Positions 23,121-35,449 of a DNA stretch of 64,000 nucleotides are shown in pieces. The stretch comes from Limnanthes douglasii subsp. nivea (Eukaryota; Streptophyta; Magnoliopsida; Brassicales; Limnanthaceae). The notes under the pieces are model-generated. The model saw only the letters and a program-made list of their open reading frames with translations. It had not been told where the DNA came from and did no database searches. A program made the position numbers and the translations under genes. Each line of letters begins with the position of its first letter. Position 1 is the stretch's first letter. The stretch is from contig JAUPFV010000003.1 of the NCBI GenBank assembly GCA_036936605.1, forward strand, positions 101,069,278 through 101,133,277. The letters are read 5' to 3'.

Positions 23121-23187
23121 TTCCTCTAGTTTTTATGAAAGACACTATATTTTTATTAATGTTTCTCTAGTTCTTATGAAAGACACT
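23103..23187. repeat. Tandem duplication of about 43 bp
   Basis: The block TATATTTTTATTAATGTT...CTCTAGTT.TTATGAAAGACAC occurs twice in a row with few differences, at the inner edge of the element D LTR. Confidence 0.85.
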
Positions 23188-23867
23188 GAATAAGAACTAG
23201 TAATCATCGGACATCTTGGTAAGTAAAAACTATTTTTTGTCAAAACTAAATGTGCTGCGAATTGAAACTTCTCGTTTTCTTGTCATAAATTATTTTGACA
23301 ACACATGTTGTCTTCGAATAAAAACATATCTGAATTCAGCCTTGACATTTATCAATCGACTCAAAATATTAAGTTATGCACTTATCCTCCTCGAATAAAC
23401 TCATACACATGTTCACCTCAAAACCCAGATGACCCTTTGTTCATGTCTCGAATATTTCTTATAATATCATGAGTTGGCTTTTTTCATAACGGTCAGAAAC
23501 GTTTGAAATGGTCTAGAACGTGTGCGATGACCCACTAGGCTTGTAATTGGATCTGACAGCTAACATGTGTCATCTTTCTTCTTTACAAGAAACCGTTTGA
23601 TATCCCCTCTTTCTACCCAAGAACCATCACCAACTCCTCCACTTTTCTAACCATTCTCTCTCTCTTTTTTTCTTTATAAATATTCATCTCACCATTATTT
23701 GTGTCCCACGATTATTTTTACTGAGAGAAAGCAAAATATTTCCCTGAGAAAATCCTTTGCTACCTTCATCTGAATAGTCAACCTCTTGGCTAGCCTCTCC
23801 GAAAAATTCATATTTCCCAGCTAATTTGAAGACCATTCTTCATCTTAGTTTATGAGAAGATAAAGCT
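23188..23867 (+). promoter_or_regulatory. Antisense promoter region of element D
   Basis: Lies between the 3' LTR and the aORF. TATAAATA is at 23675-23682, preceded by a CT-rich tract and followed by a roughly 150-bp leader to the ATG at 23868. The region resembles 32062-32870 of element E. Shared blocks include CACTAGG, CTGACA, CATGTGT, ACCATCA.CAAC, the TATA box and TTCTTCA.CTTAGTTTATGA just before the start. Conservation between two diverged copies suggests a real promoter for the aORF. Confidence 0.6.
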
Positions 23868-26800
23868 ATGAAAAACCTAATTTTGGGGGCTTACGACTAC
23901 CCTCATATTAAAGAAATAGCTACTGAATTCAAGGCAACATGTGTTATCGACAAATCTCCTCAATTCTCTACTAAAACCATATTTTATCTTATATTTCCAA
24001 GTTCATCCACCCCAGAATCTCAACATTTTTTACCAACAAACTCTTCTCAATCAATGCCTCAAAATTCTTCACAATCAACGCCTCAAAATTTTGTTTCTCC
24101 TCAAAAGAATCGTAAAACTACACAAAGTTCATATACTCAAAGAATTCCAAAAGAAGATACATCACCTATCAATTCGAATCATCCTCGAACACCAGGGAAG
24201 TTAACTCATCGGATTCAACCAAAAACTTATTTTTCTCATAGTTTTCTGTTAAAAAGAAAATATTTATAGTTATGGGAGAGGTCGAGACTGATACTTCTTC
24301 TCAACACATCACCAATAACCCTGCACCATCATCTCCTGTCCTGAGAGAGATTGTTGAGACCACCACAGAGTCTTAACAAACTCTATCGAATAACCGAGAG
24401 GAAAACTCAATCTCAACCTCAAATCATCATCGGCTAATAGATGAAGCATCTGAGGAAAGAAAATGATTCTAACGCGACTCGTTCAAATGTCTAATCCAAG
24501 GGAAGTGATGTTTCATCTGACATAGAAGATGATGTCTCGAAACAAGGAGCATCAAAGAGAAGAAAAAAGAAAAACAAGGCTTCAGTTGAAATTCCCGAGG
24601 ACGTTGTTGCCTCAATGAGTGTAAACTTGAAACCACTCATCCCGGAATATGTCATGGCGTTAAAAAATGTACCATGCATTTATTATAACGAAGCTCAAGT
24701 TGATCTCTTGAAGAAACTATGGGGAATTGTAGATAGCATTACACTTAGACATCCAAAGGAATGGAAGACTCCACTAAATTGTGGAGCAAATATATTGGTG
24801 GTCTATCTTGAGATCATCAATTAGGGTCTTCAATTCCCACTAGATCTGATGATAGTGGAGTACTTTGAAATGTTGAACCTCTGCCCTACAAAAGTGACAC
24901 CGAATTTATGGTTCATACTTCTCTCAGCAATTATGGCTTCTAGACTAAGCCAAACCCCTCTCTCCATCAAAGAGTTCCTCGCCATGGCTAGACTGTTGAA
25001 GGGACCGATACTGCCCTTTTATTATTTGATTCTAGTTGATAACTTCAAAATAATCGACGACCTGCTAGAAGCTGACAAATTGTGGAAGCATAAATTTGTC
25101 TTTATATCAGGAGCTTCGAAGAATGGTAAACCAACATCCACAGCATTACCTCAACAGTCAACATAATAGATATGATAAGTATAGATATTAACCTTGTTTA
25201 GAGGAGCAACCATTAAGTTTTTTATTTTTACTTTTTATTATTTTATATAACTGAAATAAGTTTTTTCACATACATTTCTACTGCATTCAGAAATTTTGAA
25301 GAGGTACAATAGCCGCAAAGAGGATGCAAAAGATGTTTTTAATACTTCATCCTCACTTGGGGAGAGAATGAATGGGCAATGGGTTTCATTCAACTTTCCA
25401 ACCCATAAATATTATCAATAGTAATTTGTGGAGGTTCTCGTTGGGCGTCGACCTCCCCGAAAATTTAATGGAGCCACCAACCCAAACCTTGTTGTAACGA
25501 GATTGTTAGCGCCTGAAAATAAGGTTATTTTGCTTGTTTGAAATAGATCTGACAGTCATCTACCCTCCAAAAAGAAAGGAAAAGAGAAAAAAACAACTAG
25601 CACATCTGGTGCTAGCCCTTCAATAAAAATGAAGCCACAAAATAAGAAAGAGACTAATACCAAAAGACAAACAACTGAAGTTATCTTCCAATAATCGAAG
25701 AAGGCGTCGAGGTGGAACCCTCTTCGAAAAAGAAGAAAACTTCTACCTCAAAGAAAAAGAAAACTTCAGAAATTTCACAAGCTAAATGAGTAGCAAAGAA
25801 CTCTAAAGAAACTGTCTTAGAAATTCCTCCTACCGATGATGAAAAGACTGCAATGGAAGATCATCGAGGAGGAATTTCAGTAGAAAATAACCAACGATAA
25901 ACGGAAGTATAAATTTATCAAGGAGATAAGCACTTATTTCCTGATGAATCTGTTAGTGACGAGAAGCTTCAAGCTCTCTACAAGGATATCAAAATAAAGG
26001 TCCAACAAATCTAGGAACAACTTTGACAAAGTGGTCATCAGCTTACTGCTCCGCTTATGCATGACCTCCAGAATTCAAATACTCCCCTTCCTTCTTCAGA
26101 TGCTCCCCTGCTTCCTCATCTTCTTTCATGCCTTACAATAATAAAAGTTTTATCCTTGTTCAATAGCAATCCGAAGAGGTATTACTTGTACTGCAACTTT
26201 TTCCCAACCTTGAGGCAGCACCAAAAACACGATGCACAGAAGTAAATTCTTCTTCAACCGATTTAGAAAACATGGCTAAAGAGATGGTCCGATATAAAAA
26301 CAATGTTGTTGCAGAGAAAAAGATGAGATAAATATTTGGCAAACAACTTGAGGATCAATTTCATGTATTCTAAGCTGACAAGTCACAATATATTCATGGA
26401 GTCATCCAGCTTAAATGTCATCTATACTCCATTCCTGGTCAACAAATAGAAGAAATCAAGATTTCGCATCAACTTGAGATGGATGATCTTAAGACCAAGC
26501 ATGCCAAAGAATTATCCAAGGAGCAGAAAAAATAATTCATTCTTCAAGAATCTTTAAATAAGAGTGAGGAATAAAAGAAGAAGCTGAAAAATGATATAGC
26601 TTCTCTGAAGACAGCTCTTGAGAAAAAAAAGACATTGTTGTGGAAGGTGTCAAGACTGAGTGTGGAAAAGACACACTAGTTGCAATAAACAAGGTCGAGG
26701 AGCAGCAAACAATTAATTTGCTTCGTGAAATCCATGCAACGTTCCCAAAGGTAAACTTGTCAAGATTCTGAGAATTAATGCATATAGATAAACATTCCAT

Positions 26801-26880
26801 CGAGGCCTTCAATCCTATCGCCATTGATCCTCCGAAGAGACGGAGTTAGAAGAAAATGCTAATGAACAAGGAGATTCTTC
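23868..26880 (+). pseudogene. Element D antisense ORF (aORF)
   Basis: A plus-strand ORF opposite to D's pol. The start at 23868 (MKNLILGAYDYPH) opens 133 codons of Ser/Gln/Pro-rich sequence. The conserved core (24615-25166) has LQFPLDL, MLNLCPTKVTPN, MASRLSQTPLSI, IIDDLLEADKLWKHKFVFISG. It matches the B and C copies and the PF04195-type pattern. A probable intron runs from about 25179 to an acceptor at 25290. Exon 2 begins ILKRYNSRKEDAKDVF, then a Lys/Ser-rich linker and a long charged coiled-coil stretch (to about 26880). Many stops and frameshifts break it. Role unknown. Confidence 0.72.
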
Positions 26881-27154
26881 TGAAAAGAACTCCGAAGAAA
26901 ATTAATTGGTGTTTCTCCCATTTTTATCCAAGTTACAAGGTCATGTGATGTTTTGTGGTGACTTATTTTTTATATAATATTTGACATATATTTTGTAAGA
27001 TCGGATTTTAACCTTCAATGAACAAATACCATTTCTCTTTTCACATTCATTTTTCCTTATCATAAATATTTTTAATTTTATTAACAAGTTGTTATTACCT
27101 TAAATTTCCACATATGTCACAAATAAATTTTTAATTTGTTAAATTAAATAAAAA

Positions 27155-27425
27155 AATAACACCTCGAATATAATTGATGTGTTTAAAGAACGTTAACACC
27201 TCCAATAATATTTGTGAATTTAAAGAACGTAGCACCTTGAATATAAGTAGTGTGTTTAAAGAGCGTAGCACCTCAAATATAAGTAGTGCGTTTAGATAGT
27301 GTAGCACCTCGAATGTAAATAGTGTGTTTAGAGAACGTAGCACCTCGAATATAAGTAGTGCGTTTAGAGTACGTAGCACCTTGAATATAAGTAGTGTGTT
27401 TAGAGAACGTAGCACCTCAAATATG
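27155..27425. repeat. 36-bp minisatellite in element D
   Basis: About seven units of GTAGCACCTYGAATATAAGTA followed by GTGTGTTTAGAGAAC. Units differ at a few positions each. It lies between the aORF end and the pol end, the same position as the unrelated B minisatellite. Confidence 0.88.
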
Positions 27426-27639
27426 TTGCTTCTTTGGAAAGTGTTGATAATAAATGTATAACACTTCGGATTAGTTACTCTTGGTCAATAAATTAAAAGA
27501 TGATCAATCTTTGACTAGTTACCAAATTTATTTAAATACTTGTGTTTAAAACAACCATTGGCCAAAAAAGATTTTTATTAATATATTGGAAAGGGTAGGA
27601 AAGAGTATGCGTATTCAAACTAGATTCAAAACAAGAACA

Positions 27640-28850
27640 TTATTTCTAGTACAGCTTCAGGTGTTCTATATTCCAATGATGTTGAAGTATACTCCCTTGG
27701 TCATCACAAAGGAGATACGTACCCGACTTTGTTCTCTCCATCACTATATAAGGACCCTCCCAATTTGGGGCATCTTTCCGAGTCATTTATCCTTTGTATG
27801 GAAGAATATTTTCCTTAAGACTTTATCACCTGCTTTAAAAATCTCTTCTTCTCACCTTCTAATTATATCAACTCCTCATCAAAGTCCGATAATTAATCAT
27901 ATTCAAATGAGCTCCAACTATTTTTTCTTCAATCAAGTCTAGTTCTATTCTTTTTGCCTATTTGTTTACCTCTTCGGAATATTAAAGTACTCTATAAGAA
28001 GGTAAAGTAGACTCTACAAGACTAACAACATACATACCATACACCAAAGCAAAAAAGTGTTTCTTGAGTAGCCTCTCCAGAAATTGTACGATAAGCCCAC
28101 AACACCTCTTGCTAATAGTTAGGTCATTTCCCTACAGCACCTATTAAATTCTTAGTCAAACCCTCAAAAATAGATATATTGGTCACTTATACTTGACCAT
28201 TTTCTTTGGGATGAATGAGTATAAAAACACTATGTTATTCCTCTCGAAGCGCAAAAATAAAGTCATTTCTCTGTTGTTGAATCGAGGACCATTATCTATG
28301 GTGATTTTCTGAGGCATGCCAAAGCGGCAGCAGATATTATTCATTATAAACTTAATAACATCCTTAGATTTTATACCTGACAATGGTTCAGCCTCAACCC
28401 ATTTTGAAAGATAATTCATTGCCACAATGATCATTTGACATCCTCTTGAAGCCATAGGCAATGGTTTCACCAAGTTCATTCTTCATTTGTCAAAAAGGAT
28501 AACTTCGGAAATAGACATAATTGGTACCGCTAGTTTGTGCATAGAATTGGCAAAGTGTTGACAAGTATTACAACCTCGAATTAGAACTTTAGCGTCATTC
28601 ATAATTGAAGGATAATAATATCATGTTAACAATACCCGACGTGTGAAAGACTTGAAGCCATAGTGTGTTGAACCCTCACCATCATACAACTCAGATAAGA
28701 TTTCTTGAGATTCTTGTTTTCTCAAACAATGTAGCAATGGTCTACTCAAAGATTTCTTATATAACACTCCATCCAATACAACATAACCATCAGATTTATA
28801 TCTCAATTTTTCACCCAGTTGTGAATCTTGATCACAATCTCTTACCGCTA
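27640..28850 (-). pseudogene. pol: Element D integrase
   Basis: Minus-strand integrase from about 28850 (GEKLRYKSDGYVVLDGVLYKKS) through a zinc-finger-like segment (SELYDGEGSTHYGFKSF). The core is at 28479-28183 (PMASRGCQMIIVAMNYLSKWVEAE, CCRFGMPQKIT, TIDNGPRF with the second catalytic Asp kept). The C-terminus runs to HWNIEHLKLY and stops at 27642-27640. The region is interrupted by frameshifts. RNase H and everything upstream are absent: the similarity ends at about 28850. Confidence 0.83.
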
Positions 28851-29115
28851 TATTAGTCATACATTTCAGTTTAAAAGGATCAGGTTTAACAGAGACAATA
28901 ACAACAACTTTAATAATTTTCTTCCTCTTATCTACAACTTTCTTATTCTTCTTGTAGACTGGATGACGAATTGGTTGCAAAACCTTCAAAATTTTGTCTT
29001 ATCCAAAAGATCCAGCTTCAAACGAGCCATTATTTTGATTATGAGAATACTTATGGTCGAGTGAAAAAATAGAGAATCAAAATCAAGGATGACAGAATTT
29101 GGTATTTATATCCAA
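28851..29115 (-). other. Promoter-and-start-like sequence fused to the integrase end of element D
   Basis: On the minus strand a TATAAATA (about 29099-29106) is followed about 70 bp later by an ATG (about 29023) and a basic open stretch (KKNKKVVDKRKKIIKVVV) that runs, after a frameshift, into integrase. I do not recognise the protein. It could be a small host gene fragment next to the break point or a chance arrangement. Confidence 0.3.
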
Positions 29116-31149
29116 ATGTATGATTTAATTAGAACCGTCGAGATTTCTTATTTTATGGTTTGGATTAATTTACAAGATAAATAACGTGGATATTAAATGG
29201 TGCACATGCATGCTTAAAAGAGGCGACGTTCCTATAGTGAGTTGGTGTAGTCTTTCTCTCATTATTCACAAATGGCTATAGAGGCTACTAGAATACCTTC
29301 GTAACAAGTTTGGTCGAAGTATATATTCAACTATCCAAGACTCAATACAATTCTAAAAACACTTTGGTCAATCGGCAATTCAACCACATAGAGATTGCCG
29401 AGAAGGGCGTATATAGCTGGACATGTTTACATTGGCCAATCAAAAATCCAATAGTTGAAGTCTAAAAAAACTTAATAAAAAATATACTAATATATAGTAT
29501 CTATGTAATTTTAAAAAAATAAAGTATCGATCTTTATAAAACTCAAGAATATTTTATGTAACTACAGAGTATATATAAAAATTTAATCACTATTAATAAG
29601 GTATCAAACCGTTTATTTTTATATCTTTAAACTTTATTATCCATCTACATGTTTTTTCAACTAATTTCGGTTTCATTTCGGTTTCGGATTAAATCCAACT
29701 ATCCTAATTTTTCACATCAGATATTATCTGATACTTCATTTTAAATTAAATTTTAAAATTTATTATAAATATGAAGTTATGCTTTTAGAGAAATTGATGA
29801 TTCTTTTTAGGTAATATATTCTCAAACATAGAAAATAATTTTGTTTTTTTTGGATATCTATCAATATATAATAAAATCATTTTCTAATATATTTTTTATT
29901 CATACACAAAATCTAAAATGTCTTAAAACTTTAATTATAAATTCTAATTCTAATAAACAATCAAGTTATAGTGAAATTTATAAATAAATTCATTTTTGAA
30001 AACTATATATAAAAAAAATACTGGGCTTTCTTTATCCGGTGTCTGTCGGGCCTTGTGGCTTTTGGGAAAAAAGTAGTCCGAGTGACATACACTACAGTAC
30101 ACACTAACCTGCGGACCAAAATATGAAAAAGAATTATGGTTGGTCTCCTAAATGGTTATTTTGAGGAATCAAATATTTCTAATGATTAATCTTACAACCC
30201 TTTCAAAGTAGGAGTAATTGTAATCGTGCTGCTGAGGAGTGATTTGCTAATCATACAACTTCTTTTGGGGAGAATAATTGGCATAAATGAGAAATGATTG
30301 CAGAATGGAGTATGTAATAATACATCTATAAACGAATCGATATAATTAAATGAAGTACTAATGATTTGGGGTGTTTTCAAAATATGTATTCTATTTTGTA
30401 AAATAAACTTGGTAAATTAGGAGGTGGAATTGTCTTGTATGTTCATTTTGATAATACTGATTTTGAGATATGTTTGATAAGAGAAAATTGGATGGTTATA
30501 AAACAAAAGTCCTATAATAAAAATATGTATACAGTATATATTTTTTAATTCAATAAAATGACCACAAAATATTTTATTTCAGCTACATGTGTTTATACAT
30601 AATATTTGAGAAATCAATAAAATGACCACAAAATTTCAATTTATTAAAATTTATAATTCGTAAAAAATAATTTGTAGATTCGGTTATCTCGTGTGAATAA
30701 TATTATAATCTATTTATTATATACGTAAACGAATGTGGTATATGTTTCAGTAAAGCATGTTTGTTCGTCCATAGTTGTGTATTAAAAAATTGAAATTGAG
30801 TGACCTTCCGACTATCCTATTTGTGAATATATTTGGATAATTGGTATATCAATTTTACTTTTTATACTTAATTGATTTTATTTTTTACAAAATTGGTCGC
30901 CAATTTCAATTTGTACGAGGAATAAGCATGGATTTCTAAAAAAATGATGTTTAATTCTTCGCACCGTCAAAGACACCAAAACATATAGGAATCGATTTTC
31001 TAAAAATAAATTTTATTTTTTATTTTTTTACAAGTTTAAAAGATCAATTGTCTATAAAGCAAAAAAAAGTTGAAGAGACACTTATACATCCTTACCAAAT
31101 TCGCTACGAGATAAAATTACTAAGGGTTTAATTTATTTTTCTAATGAGC
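29116..31149. other. AT-rich intergenic stretch
   Basis: About 2 kb with no supportable gene, RNA or transposon domain in either strand. The only less AT-rich patch is at 30025-30120. Confidence 0.5.
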
Positions 31150-31762
31150 TAGTAAACCAACAACATAGTATGATAATTCATGGGGTGAAACCTTTTTGCA
31201 AAGCACTTGCATAATTAGGGTTGTATAACTAAAGCCAAGCCTTATAAATCTAAAAAAATGTATAATCCAAAATAACAAATGACTATTTTATTATCCCATA
31301 ATATTATATATATGGTGAGTTTGATGGAAATGATTAAAGGAACAGCATTATTTTTTATGAAGAACTTAAAATAATTCGTTAAGTTTTAAAAAATATTGTT
31401 TCAAATATTTTATTGATTGTCCCTCAACAAAGAAAGAGTTTAGTACTTCAACAAAATTAGTGTCTCGTCTCTCACTCAAGAAGAATTTGTTGATGATTTG
31501 TGTTGATCAAACTCAACATTTTCAACAATATGTAAAGCTTAAATTATACAAATTCATAATAGAGAATAAATGTTGTAATTGAAAATGAGAGAATTGTTTG
31601 TGTATTACTTGTATTTTGGATATACATACAAAATCATGAATATTATTCATTGAATGCTTGTGTCATGAATACGAATAGAAGACAATGTTTATTGTCATAT
31701 CAAATAGACAATATATTTTGTTATAAGGTGGCAGCGTTTTGATTTACAATAGATAATACGAT
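31150..31762. repeat. Direct repeat flanking element E, left part
   Basis: The block from 31204 to about 31540 (CTAACTAAAG-like start, ATGATTAA, TTGTTTCAA.TATTTTAT, TTGATGATTT, ATCAAACTCAAC) recurs in the same orientation at 38700-39080. Subtracting element E, the spacing is about 0.8 kb, so the two form a tandem duplication that E split. Confidence 0.65.
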
Positions 31763-32061
31763 TGTTAAGTTCAAGTTGTAATTCTAGAGAAAGAGAAAGA
31801 ATGTAAAGTAAAGTGTAGAGAGAAAAGCAATCCAAAGTGAAAGTGTATTGCAAAGAGTAGAAGTCGTCCGTTTATTCATTCGCACGCTCAATTTATAGGC
31901 GTATAAGACTTCATCAACTAAATCAGTTACAAAATATGGTAAATTATATTAGAGTCCCTCATATTTACAAATAGCACAAATATATTCTCATAACTTTACA
32001 ATTTATCTTAAATAACCTTAATATTGTCATATTAAGTCCCTAATAATTCATATTATTATCA
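31763..32061 (-). repeat. 3' LTR of element E
   Basis: It begins (plus strand) TGTTAAGTTCAAG and ends TATTATCA. It aligns with 38149-38452 throughout, including the GTGTATAAGACTTCATCAACT-like core (GTATAAGACTTCATCAACT) and CATAACTTTACAATTTATCTT. Confidence 0.85.
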
Positions 32062-32925
32062 GTAGTCTCCAGTCTCCTACTTCTTATGAAAAACAACGAA
32101 TAAGAACTAGAATTCTTCGAAGTCATAGTGAATGGAGACGGCTAATTCCCAAATTCTAAATCACTTAGAATTTCAACTTCCCATCAGTTTATCAAAATAA
32201 TTTGCTTCAACACATACCATCTTCAAATGAAACCATATCCAAGTTTTCCTCGAATACAAACCATTCAGTTACGCTTCAAAACTTCTAAGTTATTCATTTA
32301 TCATATTTGAACAAAAACATATTTAGATTTCTTCGAATTGGAACAAGTAAATATTATGTGTAAGTCTCCTCGAATCCTCAGTCAAACCTTTTGAATTTGC
32401 TTCGAATTTTCATGCGCATAGCTTTTCAATTGCCTCTTTATAAAGATTAGAAACCTTTGGAATACTCTAGTACACGTGCTCAATACCACTAGGTCTGACA
32501 AAGTACATGTGTTACCATACTTGGTAGGTTAACGTTTGGCGGTTCTTTAACAGCTGTCAAACAAACCCTTCACCTTCTCTGCCCATTTTCTCTCCGAATA
32601 ACCATCATCAACCCTTCATATTCTTCTGAAAGTTTCCTCTCTCATCACACTTTCACCGTTCTTCTATAAATACTTCCTCCTCAATTATTTTTATTCCTCA
32701 TTAAAATGTTAGAGAATGAAAGAGAGCAACTTGAAAACCCCATTTTCTTTTTTACTTTCGTTGGAAAATCTCACTAACCCGATTCATCTTCATCCTTTCA
32801 CATACTAATCTGAAGGTTCTTCTTCACTTTAGTTTATGAAATAATCACCAACTACTAAAAATCTCGTTCTTGGCCTCTACTAAAAACCCCTCGAACTACA
32901 AAAAAACCCATCTCTATATTCTTAA
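32062..32925 (+). promoter_or_regulatory. Orphan aORF promoter region of element E
   Basis: Homologous to 23188-23867 of element D. It has CACTAGG, CATGTGT, ACCATCATCAAC, TATAAATA at 32665-32672 and the TTCTTCACTTTAGTTTATGA leader end. Instead of an aORF it runs into integrase at about 32930, so the promoter has outlived its gene. Confidence 0.6.
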
Positions 32926-33530
32926 ATTAAGGACCATTATCTGTGGTAATTTTCCACGAAACTCCAAAGCGACAACAAATTTTATTCACAATGAATTTGA
33001 TGACATCCTTAGCTTTTGCACTAGATAATGGCTCAACCTCAGCCCACTTCGAAAAATAATCCACAGTCGCAATAATCATTTGACGCCCTCCAGAAGCCAT
33101 AAGCAATGTCCCTACTAAATTTATCATCCACTTATCAAAAGGAATCCTTTCGGGTATAGATGTAAGTGGTACTGCTAGTTTGTGAATAGAATTGGAAAAA
33201 GTGTTGACCAGTATCACAACATTGTACTAAAACTTTAGCATCATTCATGATCAAAGGCCAGTAATAGCCTGCCAACAAAACCCTTTGTGTCAAAGACTTA
33301 AACCCACAGTAACTTGAACCTTCACCATCATAAACTCAGATAAAATCTCTTGAGATTCATCTTTGCCTAAACATTGCAATAGTGGTATACTTGAAGACTT
33401 TTTGTATAATACTCTATATAATACAATATAACTGTGTGCCTTGTACCGTAACCTTTGAGATAGCTTCAGATCTTGAGGTAATGTACCTATAAGTAAAAAA
33501 AAATAGGATATCAGACCTCCAGTCACATCG
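32926..33530 (-). pseudogene. pol: Element E integrase, truncated
   Basis: From 33526 down: LRYKAHSYIVLYRVLYKKSSS and a DESQEILSEF finger-like region. The core is at 33217-32927 (FDKWMINLVGTLLMASGG, TVDYFSKWAEVEP, CCRFGVSWKITTDNGP). It stops at the second Asp motif, where a deletion joins it to the aORF leader. The first catalytic Asp position reads WMINLVG, so Asp is replaced by Asn. The third catalytic residue and C-terminus are gone. Confidence 0.85.
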
Positions 33531-34560
33531 AATCACGTTTGGATTAACAAATACTTCCTCAGCATATTTACATTGTTCTAATTGTGTCAAAATCGAAGGG
33601 CTTTCATGTAATAATATCCACGGATACTCCTCCGTGCAAGAAATTGTTTCTAAATAATTAGCAACTATATTATCTCTTCGGTCAATATGCTCAACAATTA
33701 CTTTATCAAACAAAATAGTTAAATTTCGAAGCTCGCGTAGATACAAAACTTACTGATCTTTCTTACCATCGGATATGCCTGCCATATGATTTGTCACTAG
33801 TTATGAATCTGTCTCCAAACGAACTGTTGTCGCTTCACAAATACTTGCAAGCCTTAAACCAGCTAATGTAGCCTCGTATTTATCCTCGTTACTCGACGCA
33901 TGAAAACCAAATCAAATATCCCGGTGCATGGCTTCTCTATAATGAGCAATTAACTAAACTCATGCACTCGATCCCAATATGCTAGAACCACCATCAGTTC
34001 GAACCACCGACATTGAAGCTTCTGGAATGAGTTCTTTATATATCCCTACATCTGATCGGCTTGAATGAAATTCGACCAGAAAATCAGCTACAACTTGAGC
34101 TTTAATCGATGTCCGAGGAGGAAAATTGATATCTAAATCTCCCAATTCTACTGACCATTTGGTCATTTTACTAGAAATATATGGTCGTTGTAACACGTTC
34201 TTTAGTAGAAAATAAGTTCAAACCACAATGGTGTGAGCTTGAAAATAAGGGCACATCTTTATAGCAGCCACCACTAAAGTCAATGCCAATTTTTCAAGCC
34301 TCAAATATTTTTTCTCTAATGCCATTAAAGTTTTGCTCACATAATAAAATGGTTGTGAAGTTACCTTTTCCTCGCTATCAAAACAACGCTCATAGAAAAA
34401 TCCGACACTACTATATACAAAAATAGTTGTTCTCCAGCTCCAGGGTTAGATAAGATTTCTAGTGATAACAAGAATTCCTTAATCTTTGAGAAATCCACTT
34501 CACAATCTGGTGTCCACATAGACTCGTTGGGTCTTCATAAAACTTGCAAAAGGAGAATAC
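33531..34560 (-). pseudogene. pol: Element E RNase H pair
   Basis: RT-type RNase H and connection: QPFYYVSKTLMALEKKYLRLEKLALT, then TKWSVELGDLDINFPPRTSIKA and VADFLVEFHS at 34196-33960. The archaeal-type RNase H start (RTDGGSS) is near 34000, and its C-terminal part at 33746-33414 includes EHIDRRDNIVANYLE and EEYPWILLHE. Stops separate the segments. Confidence 0.82.
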
Positions 34561-35440
34561 TTGTCAGAAAATCTTGAAATAAATCAATTAAGAACAGTTA
34601 ACTGTCCTGTCAAGATTTGCACCTCTTTTATAGTTCAAGGTGACGTCATCGATACCAGAGCAATTAATTGTTCATGATCAGCCTCTATCAATTTTTCAAT
34701 AAGGTTATACCCTAAAAAATTTCCTAATCGTACGCCAAAAATACATTTTTCAGGTTTTAGGTTCAATCAAATAGCCCTTAAATTTATAAAAGTCTCATCT
34801 AAATCTTTCAGGTGTTCACCATCTGTTAGGATCGTAACCAGCATATCATCAATGTAAACTTTCATATTTTTCCCGATCCGAGAAGCAAAGGCCTTATTCA
34901 CCAACCTTTGATATGTCGCTCCAGCATTCTTCAAACCAAATGGCATGACTCTACAACAATATAACCCCCGATCAGTGATGAACGTAGTGCTTTCCTGATC
35001 TTTTGGGTCCATTTGAATCTGGTTGTAACCTGTAAAGGCATCCATAAAAGATAAAAATTTATTCCCTGAAGTAGAATCAACCAACTGATCTATTCGAGGA
35101 TCAAGAAGCGAATCTTTAGAGCATGCATGATTCAAATCTGTGATATCAACACACATTCGTCATTTTCCATTCTTTCTTTTAATAAATACTAGGTTTGCAG
35201 TCCATAAAGGATATTGCGCCTCCCAAATATGTCTGACCCTAGATAGACAATCCATTTCTACCACAATAGCCTTTGATTTTTCTAAAGAAAAAAGCTAGTC
35301 TCTTCTGAATAACAGGCTTGATCCTCGAATTTATAGCTAAGCTGTGACATGTTACTTCAGATGGAAATTCTACTATATTCTCTGTTTTCCAAGAAAAAAC
35401 ATATAAATTATCGAATAAGAATTGTAACAACTAATATCAC
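34561..35440 (-). pseudogene. pol: Element E reverse transcriptase
   Basis: The pre-RT segment is at 35430-35239 (NLYVFSW, AINSRIKPVIQKR). RT at 35156-34767 is open for 129 codons: MCVDITDLNHACSKDS, PRIDQLVDSTSG, SFMDAFTGYNQIQMD, RVMPFGLKNAGATYQRLVN and the catalytic VYIDDML. The thumb and connection continue with stops (KPEKCIFGVRLGNFLGY, LTGQLTVLN). This is the best preserved RT palm in the window. Confidence 0.88.
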
Positions 35441-35449
35441 AAAGTAGGT

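Noticed and set aside
27155..27425. CRISPR-like array
   Set aside because: Units are contiguous 36-bp tandem copies without unique spacers, in plant DNA inside a retrotransposon.
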